Source: Polyangiaceae bacterium (GTDB lineage Bacteria; Myxococcota_A; Polyangia; Polyangiales; Polyangiaceae). Taken from it: a stretch of 52,865 nucleotides of DNA. Below the pieces are notes generated by a model, which worked only from the letters and a program-made list of their open reading frames with translations, did not search any database and was not told the DNA's origin. The position numbers and the translations under genes are program-made. Position 1 is the first letter of the stretch. Each line of letters begins with the position of its first letter. Below, in pieces: positions 1-8,261 of this stretch. The stretch spans positions 1-52,865 of the forward strand of contig JAPYTK010000013.1 of assembly GCA_029941785.1 (NCBI GenBank). The letters run 5' to 3'.

Positions 1-349
<349 letters not shown>

Positions 350-525
350 AACTTGGAGTCCGATATCTCGCCCACCGCCTTCACCGAAGCGAAGATGGCG
401 AGCTCGACAGGCTCTATAATTAATGAATGACAATGTTGATGCTGCGCCTGAAGTGGGTACCCCTAAAAGGAGTGCTTCAGTGCGCGCATCGAACCCGCGT
501 CACTAACGAACATATTTCGTTCAAT

Positions 526-544
526 TCAGTTTTCAAGGACCAAG
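526..544 (-). promoter_or_regulatory. boxA-like antitermination element in the rRNA leader
   Basis: The minus strand reads TTGGTCCTTGAAAACTGAA, very close to the boxA-type element (TCTTTGAAAA core) found in the leaders of many bacterial rRNA operons, where it recruits the NusB/S10 antitermination complex. It lies about 180 nt upstream of the mature 16S 5' end and about 90 nt downstream of the promoter, as expected. The leader between here and 16S also contains short inverted repeats (for example CTGAAG/CTTCAG at about 448-479) that probably fold. Confidence 0.6.
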
Positions 545-633
545 GTAAGAGAAGCGCACCGCACCGAAGTAACGAGGGTTTCTCTCAGAGCCAGACTTAT
601 GAGCGTGCTCACATCACCTGACGAGGACGGCGA

Positions 634-662
634 ATACTAGTTACCGAGTTTGCACTTGTCAA
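634..662 (-). promoter_or_regulatory. rRNA operon promoter (sigma-70 type)
   Basis: On the minus strand there is a perfect -35 TTGACA (657-662), a 17-nt spacer and a -10 TAGTAT (634-639). Transcription would start near 627, giving a 16S leader of about 275 nt. No second promoter of similar quality is visible between here and the 16S gene. Spacing, near-consensus boxes and position make this the likely main rrn promoter. Confidence 0.8.
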
Positions 663-846
663 CCTGAATTAACACTCAGGGCCGAAGATTTTGCTTCGGC
701 ATCTCGGTCGCTTACGAAGTTTTTGGGGGACTTCGCTTCGCCGTCGGAGGGCGGAATCTACTCGCAATGGGAGTAGAAGCAAGGAGAAAAAAAATAAAAC
801 TATAAATGGTAATGTTTTCGCATACTTGTTCATGCTTGGAAAAGGT
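663..846. other. Gene-free region upstream of the rRNA promoter, with hairpins
   Basis: No convincing coding region. Three short perfect inverted repeats follow one another: GCCGAAG/CTTCGGC (681-700), CGAAGT/ACTTCG (715-735) and CTACTC/GAGTAG (758-776), then an A/T-rich stretch (about 781-820) unlike the GC-rich surroundings. This may combine the rrn upstream activating region with the end of the upstream operon. None of the hairpins has a proper T-tract. Function is inferred from position only. Confidence 0.4.
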
Positions 847-887
847 GCTCGCAGCGCTGGACCACCACCAGTTCCGTGCGAGCTTTT
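847..887. terminator. Possible terminator after the Roadblock-like gene
   Basis: A perfect 7-bp stem GCTCGCA (847-853) / TGCGAGC (877-883), with an internal CTGG/CCAG, sits just beyond the 3' end of the minus-strand gene ending at 909. On the plus strand it is followed directly by TTTT; on the minus strand the following run is ACCTTTT. It could separate the pepA-to-Roadblock operon from the rRNA operon that follows on the same strand. The long loop makes it a weak call. Confidence 0.35.
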
Positions 888-908
888 GGCTATTATTTCA
901 GCTGCTTA

Positions 909-1310
909 CTACGAAGCGCCGAACGCCTCGCGTGCCAGCGCAGAACTCGCCGAATCGAGGTGAGCAGGCTTCAGATCCCAAGCGCCATCGGCGCCACACT
1001 TCAATAACAGCAGGTAGCCGTGGCCGAGGTGACGGCTCATGATGCTGTGCAAGCTGGTTTGAAGCGTCAATTGGGCAACGAGGGGACTGCCGGCCAATCG
1101 ATGCACGATCTGGATGTGGGCCCCCATGAGACAAAAGTCCTCGTGGCTTTGGGGCGGCTCGGAGGCCCTGCGAACCTCATCGACCGCCTCACCCTCCGCA
1201 TCGATCACCATCGCCGCCTCGATCAGTGGCGAGGCGTGCAGCAGCGCGCGCAAGATGGAGGTAAATCCGGTAACGGCTATCTCGCCACGTGGCGCAAGTT
1301 GCGCGGTCAT
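909..1310 (-). CDS. Small Roadblock/LC7-like protein (putative)
   Basis: A 133-residue protein whose ATG overlaps the stop of the upstream foldase gene as ATGA, so translation is probably coupled. The N-terminal third (FTSILRALLHASPLIEAAMV then IDAEGEAVDEV) resembles the helix-strand-turn start of Roadblock/LC7 domains, which in myxobacteria often work with small Ras-like GTPases such as MglA. No signal peptide or membrane segment is present, so it is probably cytoplasmic. No MglA-type GTPase is adjacent. That it is a gene follows from the tight overlap; the family assignment is tentative. It is the last gene before the rRNA promoter on this strand. Confidence 0.6.
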   Translation of the reverse strand: MTAQLAPRGEIAVTGFTSILRALLHASPLIEAAMVIDAEGEAVDEVRRASEPPQSHEDFCLMGAHIQIVHRLAGSPLVAQLTLQTSLHSIMSRHLGHGYLLLLKCGADGAWDLKPAHLDSASSALAREAFGAS

Positions 1311-2359
1311 GGCGCAGCTGCGGCGCTGCCGATCGAGAGCAGGTCCATGAGGGCTGGCGCGTTCGCAGCGACCTCAACGGTGACGGTCTTCCTGGCGCTC
1401 TGCAAGATCGCCGCGTAAGCCTCTTTGCTGCGCTGCACGGTGATGATCTTTCGCTCCTTCAGCCAGGCGAGCCGCTCCCCTCGGGAAAGCGTCTTGGGGG
1501 GCGTGATCTCAAGCAGCATGATGACGTGATAGCCGAATTGACTCTCGACGACCTCGCTCAACCCGCCTCGTCCAGAGTCTGCAAGCTCGACGACCGCCTT
1601 GACGTAAGCCGCATCGTAGGCGCCCGGATAACGAGACGCGCCGTGCTCGATCACCGAGCCGTCAACAGCGAGCACGCCGACACCTTGTGACGTCACCTCG
1701 AGATCGCCTTTCTCGACGGTCTCGACGGCGGCTTCGAATTTCGTGTCGACAGGATCGTAGGGTCGACTGCCCACGCGAAAACGCTGAGCCTCGCTGCGCT
1801 CGGGCGCAGGGGTCTCGCGCGCAAATCGCGCAACCGGAAGCAAGGCCTCGCGCGCCTTCTTGGCGAAGGCCAAAGCCTTCTCGCGCTTCGCCTTGGCGTC
1901 CTCCTTTTTGAGCATGGCGACCACGTGATAGCTCCGATAACCTGTCGGTCGATCGAGGTAGGTCCAATTGTACTTCGTTGCCTCGTCGAGCTCCTCGGCC
2001 CCGATCGGACGGCTACGCGACTGCGCGTGCAGCTCGAGCAACATCTGCCGCGCAAGCGAGCGTCGGGCGGCCGACCGTGATTCAGAGGTCGGCGGATCTT
2101 GCCGAGCACCTTGCGCAAAGAGCGCATCGACGACGACCTCGTTCAGGGCAGCTGCGGGCGAGAGGGCCTGCGCCGTGGCCACCGCTCGCACGGTCGCCAC
2201 CGAGATGTCGTCCGCGCCAACACGGGCCACGATGCCTTCCCGCAGCTGCGCCGACTGTGCAGCCACGGGCGTCGAGTTTTCGCCGCAAGCGAAGAGGATG
2301 AGCGTCACCGCCATGAGCGCGACGATGGAAAGAGATGTTGCGACGGTCGACAGCTTCAT
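1307..2359 (-). CDS. PpiC/SurA-type peptidyl-prolyl isomerase lipoprotein
   Basis: About 350 residues. The N-terminus is a lipoprotein signal: a hydrophobic stretch ending in LFACG with the acylated Cys at about residue 25. A helical SurA_N-like region follows (many Ala/Arg, residues 40-130), then a parvulin-like domain with the typical FGYHVIMLLEI motif near residue 275. Such lipoproteins help fold outer-membrane or secreted proteins in the periplasm. I chose the ATG at 2359, which has an AAGGACAGGG ribosome site and overlaps the upstream stop as ATGA; a longer reading from 2425 lacks the signal sequence at its start. The downstream gene overlaps its stop in the same way. Confidence 0.85.
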   Translation of the reverse strand: MKLSTVATSLSIVALMAVTLILFACGENSTPVAAQSAQLREGIVARVGADDISVATVRAVATAQALSPAAALNEVVVDALFAQGARQDPPTSESRSAARRSLARQMLLELHAQSRSRPIGAEELDEATKYNWTYLDRPTGYRSYHVVAMLKKEDAKAKREKALAFAKKAREALLPVARFARETPAPERSEAQRFRVGSRPYDPVDTKFEAAVETVEKGDLEVTSQGVGVLAVDGSVIEHGASRYPGAYDAAYVKAVVELADSGRGGLSEVVESQFGYHVIMLLEITPPKTLSRGERLAWLKERKIITVQRSKEAYAAILQSARKTVTVEVAANAPALMDLLSIGSAAAAP

Positions 2360-2532
2360 AACGCCCTGTCCTTGGCCGCTTGGCCGCTCGCCGCCAGGGC
2401 TGCCAGGCCGGTGGCCGCTCCGCACAATCCGAGCACGTCACGTCCGGCACCGAGAGCGTACAAGCTGAGCGGCAAGGTCACGACGGCGACCAGGACCAAA
2501 AGGCTCAACAGCGCGACGTCCCGAGACGACAT
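2356..2532 (-). CDS. Small two-helix membrane protein
   Basis: A 58-residue protein, mostly hydrophobic: one helix at about residues 6-28 (LLSLLVLVAVVTLPLSLYAL) and a second, weaker one at 32-50, then a short basic tail. Its stop overlaps the ATG of the foldase lipoprotein, which supports it being real. An upstream in-frame ATG at 2568 would add 12 basic residues. No family recognised; it may anchor or assist its neighbours in the inner membrane, but nothing in the sequence shows how. Confidence 0.55.
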   Translation of the reverse strand: MSSRDVALLSLLVLVAVVTLPLSLYALGAGRDVLGLCGAATGLAALAASGQAAKDRAL

Positions 2533-2604
2533 GGCCCGAGCATAGCGCCGGTCGCACCTCGAACGCAAAGTTGCTCGCCCTGAGCGAAACCACGTGGCGA
2601 CGGA

Positions 2605-3393
2605 TCACCCAAGACGGACCCACAACACGGCCAGCAGCACGGCGAGCAGCATCCAGAGCAGCGAGGACACGACCTGGCGTTGCCAGCGCGATCTGGCTTC
2701 GAGCGGCTCGTGTGATTCCACCGCGGCTACGGTCACGGCGGCCGACACGCTCAACAAGCCCACGGCGGCCACCACGGCGAGTACGTGAGCCAACACTCCC
2801 CGATCGGCACGATCGACCTGCCAGGCCAGCCACATCGAGACCGCCGAACTGAGCGCCGCCACGATCACCAGTCCGTACGCGAACACGCCGAGACGGCGGC
2901 GCGGCTCAAGATCGCGCGTATCCGCCTCAGGTGCCAGACTCAGTTCGCCTTCCGGAATCGTCCACGGCTCGGGCCAAGTGGCGGCAAATGCTGCCCACGC
3001 CACGGCGCCCACGAAACCAGCGAAGGGGCCGACGCTCGCCAGCCTCGGGCCCGCGAGGAGCCAACAGGCGATGGCACCGATCAGGAACATGCCGATCCCG
3101 ACGCCGCGGGCAGCGGCCCCAGCACGTCGCCGCATGACGACCGCAACGGCCAGAGACAACAGCGACAGGATGCCGGCCATCGTGCACCACACGGACACCG
3201 TCGATTGGACGACGAGGGGAAACACCGTCGTCAGCCATGCGAGCACGCCGAGGGCGGATGTGGTGACGCGACGGCGGGCCACAGAAGACGCAAGCACGGG
3301 GAGACCACCCCCATCAGGAGTCGCTGATGCCGGTCCGCTTTCGGGCGACGACAGGGCGCGCGGGAGCGCTTCGGAGCCAGGGTCAATCGGCAT
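2605..3393 (-). CDS. Multi-pass inner-membrane protein, unknown function
   Basis: 262 residues with a polar, Pro/Ser/Gly-rich N-terminus of about 40 residues and then roughly seven hydrophobic segments: two near 45-85, two near 95-140, and three near 170-260. A soluble acidic stretch (about 142-165) separates the two halves. The ATG at 3393 overlaps the end of ttcA by 11 nt, so it is part of the same transcript. No motif identifies a transported substrate or enzymatic role, and I cannot name a family. Confidence 0.75.
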   Translation of the reverse strand: MPIDPGSEALPRALSSPESGPASATPDGGGLPVLASSVARRRVTTSALGVLAWLTTVFPLVVQSTVSVWCTMAGILSLLSLAVAVVMRRRAGAAARGVGIGMFLIGAIACWLLAGPRLASVGPFAGFVGAVAWAAFAATWPEPWTIPEGELSLAPEADTRDLEPRRRLGVFAYGLVIVAALSSAVSMWLAWQVDRADRGVLAHVLAVVAAVGLLSVSAAVTVAAVESHEPLEARSRWQRQVVSSLLWMLLAVLLAVLWVRLG

Positions 3394-4270
3394 CGCTGAC
3401 CGTAGCGTCGGACAAGCCCGTCGCCACCTCCAAACCGAGCTTCTGCCACAGACCGGTGTCCAACAAGTGCGACGGCCGCACGTTGCGGAGCGCCGCGAGC
3501 ATGTTCGCCCTGACGTCGGGCTGACGCTGTTCGAGTTCCGCCAAAAGCTCGCCGATCAAGCGCCGTTGATGATTGGGCTGCGTGCTGCAAAGCTCGCACG
3601 GGATGATTGGGTAGGCCCGCGCGCGGGCCAAGGCCGCGATGGTGTCTTCGGCCGCGTAAGCCAGCGGGCGTATGACGACGACGTCCCCTTGGTCGTTGAC
3701 GAGCTTGGGAGGCATCGCCTTGAGCTGCCCGGAGAAGACGAGGTTGAGCATCAAGGTCGTGACGACATCGTCCCGATGATGCCCCAGCGCGATCTTGCCA
3801 CACCCCATCTCGCGCGCGATCCGATAGAGGATCCCGCGCCGCAGCCGCGAACACAGGGAGCACGTGGTCTTGCCCGCGGGCACCTTCTCTTTGACAATCG
3901 AATAGGTGTCCTCATGCACCATGCGGAAGGCGTGGCCCTCTTTGCGCATGTAATTGGTCAGTACCTCGCGCGGAAAGTTGGGATGACCTTGATCGACATT
4001 GACCGCGACGAGCTCGAAATCGATCGGCGCCCGACGCTGCAGATCCACGAGCAAGTCGTGCATCACGTAACTGTCCTTGCCACCGGAGACCGCGCACAAG
4101 ATGCGATCGCCAGACTCGATCATCTGAAAATCGTTGAGGCATTGACCCATGGAACGCAGCAGGCGCTTGCGCAAGCGCGACGCGTCCTGCGCGGTCGGCG
4201 ATGACGCTGGCCTGACCGGATGAACCACGCCGGCCACAGGCAGGCTGCGACGGCGCGGCTCAAGGGACAT
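3383..4270 (-). CDS. ttcA: tRNA 2-thiocytidine biosynthesis protein TtcA
   Basis: An ATP- and Fe-S-dependent enzyme that thiolates cytidine 32 of tRNA. The PP-loop ATP-binding motif SGGKDS lies near residue 50, and the CSLCSRLRRG motif supplies the paired cysteines that hold the Fe-S cluster in this family; a further CELCS motif follows. GHHRDD and the PLAYAAED region also match TtcA. At 295 residues it is of normal length. The start is the ATG at 4270, only 14 nt after the pepA stop; the frame stays open further upstream, but that part lies wholly inside pepA and does not look like protein. Confidence 0.93.
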   Translation of the reverse strand: MSLEPRRRSLPVAGVVHPVRPASSPTAQDASRLRKRLLRSMGQCLNDFQMIESGDRILCAVSGGKDSYVMHDLLVDLQRRAPIDFELVAVNVDQGHPNFPREVLTNYMRKEGHAFRMVHEDTYSIVKEKVPAGKTTCSLCSRLRRGILYRIAREMGCGKIALGHHRDDVVTTLMLNLVFSGQLKAMPPKLVNDQGDVVVIRPLAYAAEDTIAALARARAYPIIPCELCSTQPNHQRRLIGELLAELEQRQPDVRANMLAALRNVRPSHLLDTGLWQKLGLEVATGLSDATVSDAD

Positions 4271-4284
4271 GAGCGGGCTCCCCC

Positions 4285-5799
4285 TCAGTCGTCGGCGGCG
4301 ATGAGGTCGTCGATCAACGCGAGGTACGTCAGCACGCCGTGGCCCGTACCGCCCTTGGTGTAGATGCCGTAGTTCTTCGTGGACATGGAGGGACCGGCGA
4401 TGTCGACGTGAACCCACGGCGTGTCGCCAACGAACTCGCGCAAGAACAGCGCCGCGGTGATCGAACCGCCCCAGCGATCGCCCATGTGCTTGAGGTCCGC
4501 CCAATCGCTCTTGAGCATCTCGCGAAGACTCTCGACGAGCGGCATGTGCCACATGGACTCGCCGGCGGTTTTTGCGGCCGCTCTCATCTTCTCGGCCAGC
4601 GCATCGTCGGTCGCGTAGTACCCCGACACCGTAGGTCCGAGGGCCACCATGCACGCGCCGGTGAGAGTCGCGTTGCAGAGCATGAACTCCGGCTCGAGCT
4701 TCACGCCGTAGGCAAGTGCATCCGCCAAGGCGAGGCGGCCTTCGGCATCGGTGTTGATGATCTCGACGGTCTTGCCCTCGTAGGACCCGAACACGTCACC
4801 GGGGCGGTAGCTGTTTCCATCGGGCATGTTCTCGGCGCTCGCGATGAGACCGTGCACCTCGACGTTGGGCTGCGTGACGGCCAGCGCCGCCATCAACGCA
4901 ACGATGTTCGCCGCGCCGCCCATGTCACCCTTCATGTCCTCCATACCTGGAGCGGGCTTGATGCAAATACCGCCCGTATCGAAGGTCAGGCCTTTGCCCA
5001 CGAAGCAGAGCTTCTTTAGCTCGCCCTTCACGCCCGGGGGGCGGTAGGTCATGTGAATGAAGCGCGGACCACGCACACTGCCCTGACCGACGGCGCTCAG
5101 GAGCAACATCCCTTCGTCCTTGAGCTTCTTGTCGCCCCACACGACGCAGCTCAGACCATCGGCCTTGTGCTCCTTGGCCACCGCCTTCGCGTAATCGGCC
5201 AAGGCGGCCGGGTACAGTTCGTTGGGCGGACAATTGATCAGGTCGCGCGCGCGGCACACGGCTTCCGCGAGACGTCGCCCACCGTCGACCATGTCGCGCA
5301 AGCCGGCATTGACCTTGCTCCCCGTAAGGAGGGTTACTCGCTCGAGCGGATACTTGGCGCGGTGCTCTTCAGTCTTGAACGCCTCGTAACGATAGCCACC
5401 GAGCACGGCGCCCTCCGCCGCACAGGCCTCGATGTTTTCGATGCCCGTGTCGTCTGGAATCGCAACCGCCAACGAGGTGCAGCGCGCGCCGTTGGCCGCC
5501 CGCGCTGCCGCCGCTATCGCCGCACGAAATCCGGCGTAGGTCAGGGAAACCGCATCACCGAGACCCACGAAAACGACAGAATCCGCCTTGACGGAGCCGC
5601 CGGTCGCGACCCGCAGGACTTGGCCGGTCTTGCCTGTAAAGTCCGCCCGTTTGACCGTCTTGTTCGCGCTCGATCCGATGGCCTTGAGAAAATCCCGGGA
5701 GAGGCCTTTGCGTAGACTGCCTGCAGTGACGCCCACGGCCACCATGTCGGCGGCACTGTGACGAGGATCAGCGGAGGTAACAGTGACTTTGATCGACAT
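4285..5799 (-). CDS. pepA: Cytosol (leucyl) aminopeptidase, M17 family
   Basis: A cytoplasmic di-zinc/manganese aminopeptidase that removes N-terminal residues. The 504-residue length is normal. The C-terminal catalytic domain shows the hallmark NTDAEGRLALADAL motif together with GKGLTFDTGG and MKGDMGGAAN, which carry the metal ligands and the catalytic Lys/Arg. The N-terminal domain (about 1-160) is the usual more variable macrodomain. The start has an AAGGAA ribosome site eight nt upstream. It is the first gene of a six-gene unit running to 909 and is divergent from fbp across a 177-nt gap. Confidence 0.95.
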   Translation of the reverse strand: MSIKVTVTSADPRHSAADMVAVGVTAGSLRKGLSRDFLKAIGSSANKTVKRADFTGKTGQVLRVATGGSVKADSVVFVGLGDAVSLTYAGFRAAIAAAARAANGARCTSLAVAIPDDTGIENIEACAAEGAVLGGYRYEAFKTEEHRAKYPLERVTLLTGSKVNAGLRDMVDGGRRLAEAVCRARDLINCPPNELYPAALADYAKAVAKEHKADGLSCVVWGDKKLKDEGMLLLSAVGQGSVRGPRFIHMTYRPPGVKGELKKLCFVGKGLTFDTGGICIKPAPGMEDMKGDMGGAANIVALMAALAVTQPNVEVHGLIASAENMPDGNSYRPGDVFGSYEGKTVEIINTDAEGRLALADALAYGVKLEPEFMLCNATLTGACMVALGPTVSGYYATDDALAEKMRAAAKTAGESMWHMPLVESLREMLKSDWADLKHMGDRWGGSITAALFLREFVGDTPWVHVDIAGPSMSTKNYGIYTKGGTGHGVLTYLALIDDLIAADD

Positions 5800-5976
5800 T
5801 CGTGTTCCTTGAAAAGCTCAATTATTCTCGGGCTCGGATCCCCCAACACCCGCGCGCAGCCGCGTGAACGGAGGCGCATCTAAGCACAACCCCTGTTCAC
5901 CGTCGACCGCCATTGTCGGACCTCTCCCCACACGCCTTGTTGACGACGGCGGTCACCAGCGGCATGTCGTTGGGCC

Positions 5977-7011
5977 ATGGAGAGCTACGAACCAGCATCC
6001 ACACGCCCCTCCCGATCGGGGCTCACCCTCGAGACATTCATCTTGGAGGGCATGCTCGAGCATCCCGGCGCGCGGGGACGCTTCACGTCCTTGTTGAGCC
6101 AGCTGGCGCTCTGCTCGAAGCTCATCACCTCCCGGGTGCGGCGCGCCGGCCTCGCTGACGTCCTCGGCTACACGGGGAAAACCAACATACAAGGCGAAGA
6201 GGTCCAGAAGCTGGACGAGGAGGCGAACAACACCTTGATGCGCGTGCTCAGCCGGCGCGGTAGCTGCGCCGCGGCGGCGAGCGAAGAGGAAGAGACGATT
6301 CGCCTGCTGTCGCCCGAGCCGGACGCCGACTACCTGTGCGTATTCGATCCGCTCGATGGCTCGAGCAACATCGACGTGAACATCTCGATCGGCACCATCT
6401 TCGGGATCTTGTCGAAGAAGCACCCAGGACCCGCCACCGAGCAGGATTTTCTGCAGCCTGGCCGCGAGCTTCTGGCCGCCGGCTACGTCATCTACGGCTC
6501 GAGCACGATGTTCGTGATCACGACCGGCAAGGACGTGCACGGCTTCACCTACGATCCGACCGTGGGCGAGTTCCTCCTCAGCCACGAGAACATCCGCATC
6601 CCCGAACACGGCACGATCTACGCGATCAACGAGAGCAACCGCGAGAGGTGGGAGCCCGGCATACGAAATTGGGTCGACTGGATCCGCACCGGCAAAGACG
6701 GCCCGGGCCGAAGCTACACCCAGCGCTGGGTCGGCACGCTGGTCGCCGACGCGCACCGAACCCTCTTGCGCGGCGGGCTCTTCACCTATCCGGACGACGA
6801 ACGAAACAAGACGGGCAAACTGCGCCTGCTCTACGAGGCGAACCCCTTCGCGATGATCTTCGAGGCGGCGGGCGGCGCGGCCACCACGGGCCGGGAGCGG
6901 ATCCTGGACATCCAGCCGACCGAGCTTCATCAGCGGGTGCACCTCGCGCTCGGATCGAAGGAAGAGATCGCGGCCTACGACGATTTCGTCAGCGGCAAGC
7001 GCGAAGACTGA
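5977..7011 (+). CDS. fbp: Fructose-1,6-bisphosphatase, class I
   Basis: Hydrolyses fructose 1,6-bisphosphate to fructose 6-phosphate in gluconeogenesis. Seen in the sequence: the metal-binding signature FDPLDGSSNID near residue 124, GSSTMFVITTG, and the substrate-site motif GKLRLLYEANPFAMIFEAAGG near residue 285. The length of 344 matches class I enzymes. The ATG at 5977 has no clear Shine-Dalgarno sequence. A long open frame on the opposite strand across this gene is a by-product of GC-rich codon usage. Confidence 0.95.
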   Translation: MESYEPASTRPSRSGLTLETFILEGMLEHPGARGRFTSLLSQLALCSKLITSRVRRAGLADVLGYTGKTNIQGEEVQKLDEEANNTLMRVLSRRGSCAAAASEEEETIRLLSPEPDADYLCVFDPLDGSSNIDVNISIGTIFGILSKKHPGPATEQDFLQPGRELLAAGYVIYGSSTMFVITTGKDVHGFTYDPTVGEFLLSHENIRIPEHGTIYAINESNRERWEPGIRNWVDWIRTGKDGPGRSYTQRWVGTLVADAHRTLLRGGLFTYPDDERNKTGKLRLLYEANPFAMIFEAAGGAATTGRERILDIQPTELHQRVHLALGSKEEIAAYDDFVSGKRED

Positions 7012-7027
7012 GCGAGGAGCAGGCAGA

Positions 7028-7255
7028 TTGTACGACCCGTGGGCCATCGTGGCCGTCGCGTCCATCTTCCTGATCGGCGCCCTCTTCATTTTCTTGATCT
7101 TCATCGCGGTGGGCGGCGCGGCAACACAACCTCATGGACCCCATTTCCCTTACCGTCATCAGCACCATCGTGCTCGGCACCGGCGCCCTGATCACGAAGG
7201 GGCTCCGGGCCCAAAAGAAGAATGTGTCGCGCTTCCTGCAGGCCATTCTCCCTGA
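7028..7255 (+). CDS. Possible small single-helix membrane protein (TTG start)
   Basis: A GAGGAG ribosome site 8 nt upstream of a TTG start, followed by a clear hydrophobic helix (residues 5-30, WAIVAVASIFLIGALFIFLI). The remaining 40 residues are His/Arg/Pro-rich and overlap the start of the next gene in another frame, which looks non-coding. Either a real small protein with a long overlap, or a chance hydrophobic stretch between fbp and the next gene. Low confidence. Confidence 0.3.
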   Translation: MYDPWAIVAVASIFLIGALFIFLIFIAVGGAATQPHGPHFPYRHQHHRARHRRPDHEGAPGPKEECVALPAGHSP

Positions 7256-8261
7256 GCATGGATTTCAGCGGCAGACGGGCGGCTTTCATGGACAGATCGC
7301 GGGCAATCCGTGCACGGTGACCGTGTCGGCAGGAGGCAAGGCCCTCATCACCGTCCACTTCTCGCCGAGCCTGGATCTCGGACTTCTCGCCCACGACAAC
7401 CCGACCAACACCCTGTTCGAAGTTCCATTTCCTGATGATCTGGCGTTCGCCGGCGGCTACGAAGTCGTCGCCTTGGAGCCCGCCCGAGCCTACCAACTCT
7501 TCAACAACGAAATCCGTCGGCTCCTCACGAAGACAGCCTACATGGACAACATTCGCGTGGAGGACGCCTTCTTTCGCACCACCATCTCCGGCATCGCTGC
7601 GAGCGAGCAAAAGCTGAGCGAGCGTATGCTGCGTGTGTTCGACTTCGTCGAGCGCTTCGAGTCTGTGCGGCAATCGGTCTCCGTCGCCGCCGCGTTGAAA
7701 CACATGGAGCCCCGTTGGCGCGCGCTGGCCACGAAGCAGGGCTGGCGCTTCGGGACCACACCGCTGCATATGGTGGGACAAGTCGACGCGGGCGAAGTCC
7801 GGATCCAGATGACGTTGATCCGCCAGTCCGTCCAGTCGGGAAACAACACCAGCTACCGATACCATTACGAGAGAGAGGCCACGCTGCGCTTTGTCGATCC
7901 GCTCGCGCTCGGCTTGACCGTGGCCCCGAAGACGTGGGCCGGCCAGACCGCCGAGCTGTTCGGGGCTCAAGACATCAAGACCGGCGACGCGCTCTTCGAT
8001 GACACCTTTCGCGTGCAAGCCGAGGACGTCGAGGGCGCCAAGCGCGTGCTGTCGGCCGCGGTGCGCGCCAGGCTGCTACTCATTCACCATGACATCGATC
8101 CCATCAGGCTCGACGACGACGGCCTCTCCTTACGTGAGAAACATGACGCGACACGCCCCGAAGAGATGGTCAAGCTGGTTCCGGCGCTCGAGAAACTCGC
8201 GCGCCTCATCCAAGAGGCCCGCACCGCGCGTGGTGACGAAGAACAAGGTCCCTACCGCTGA
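7134..8261 (+). CDS. Uncharacterised membrane-anchored protein
   Basis: 375 residues. Residues 4-22 (ISLTVISTIVLGTGALI) form one N-terminal membrane helix followed by Lys/Arg, suggesting a cytoplasmic body behind a signal anchor. The rest is soluble and mixed, with a conserved-looking block around residues 75-130 (LFEVPFPDDLAFAGGYEVV then a helical stretch) and a second domain after residue 190. The C-terminus is Glu/Lys-rich and helical. No family recognised. It follows fbp on the same strand and converges with the GT-C/TPR gene, overlapping it by 10 nt. Confidence 0.75.
   Translation: MDPISLTVISTIVLGTGALITKGLRAQKKNVSRFLQAILPEHGFQRQTGGFHGQIAGNPCTVTVSAGGKALITVHFSPSLDLGLLAHDNPTNTLFEVPFPDDLAFAGGYEVVALEPARAYQLFNNEIRRLLTKTAYMDNIRVEDAFFRTTISGIAASEQKLSERMLRVFDFVERFESVRQSVSVAAALKHMEPRWRALATKQGWRFGTTPLHMVGQVDAGEVRIQMTLIRQSVQSGNNTSYRYHYEREATLRFVDPLALGLTVAPKTWAGQTAELFGAQDIKTGDALFDDTFRVQAEDVEGAKRVLSAAVRARLLLIHHDIDPIRLDDDGLSLREKHDATRPEEMVKLVPALEKLARLIQEARTARGDEEQGPYR

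Noticed and set aside
2978-4204. A 408-codon open frame on the plus strand opposite ttcA and the membrane-protein gene
   Set aside because: Both minus-strand genes are supported by motifs or hydrophobic pattern and by tight overlaps; the plus-strand frame is Arg/Pro/His-rich noise.
5953-7104. A 383-codon open frame on the minus strand opposite fbp
   Set aside because: fbp is certain from its motifs; the antisense frame shows no family features.
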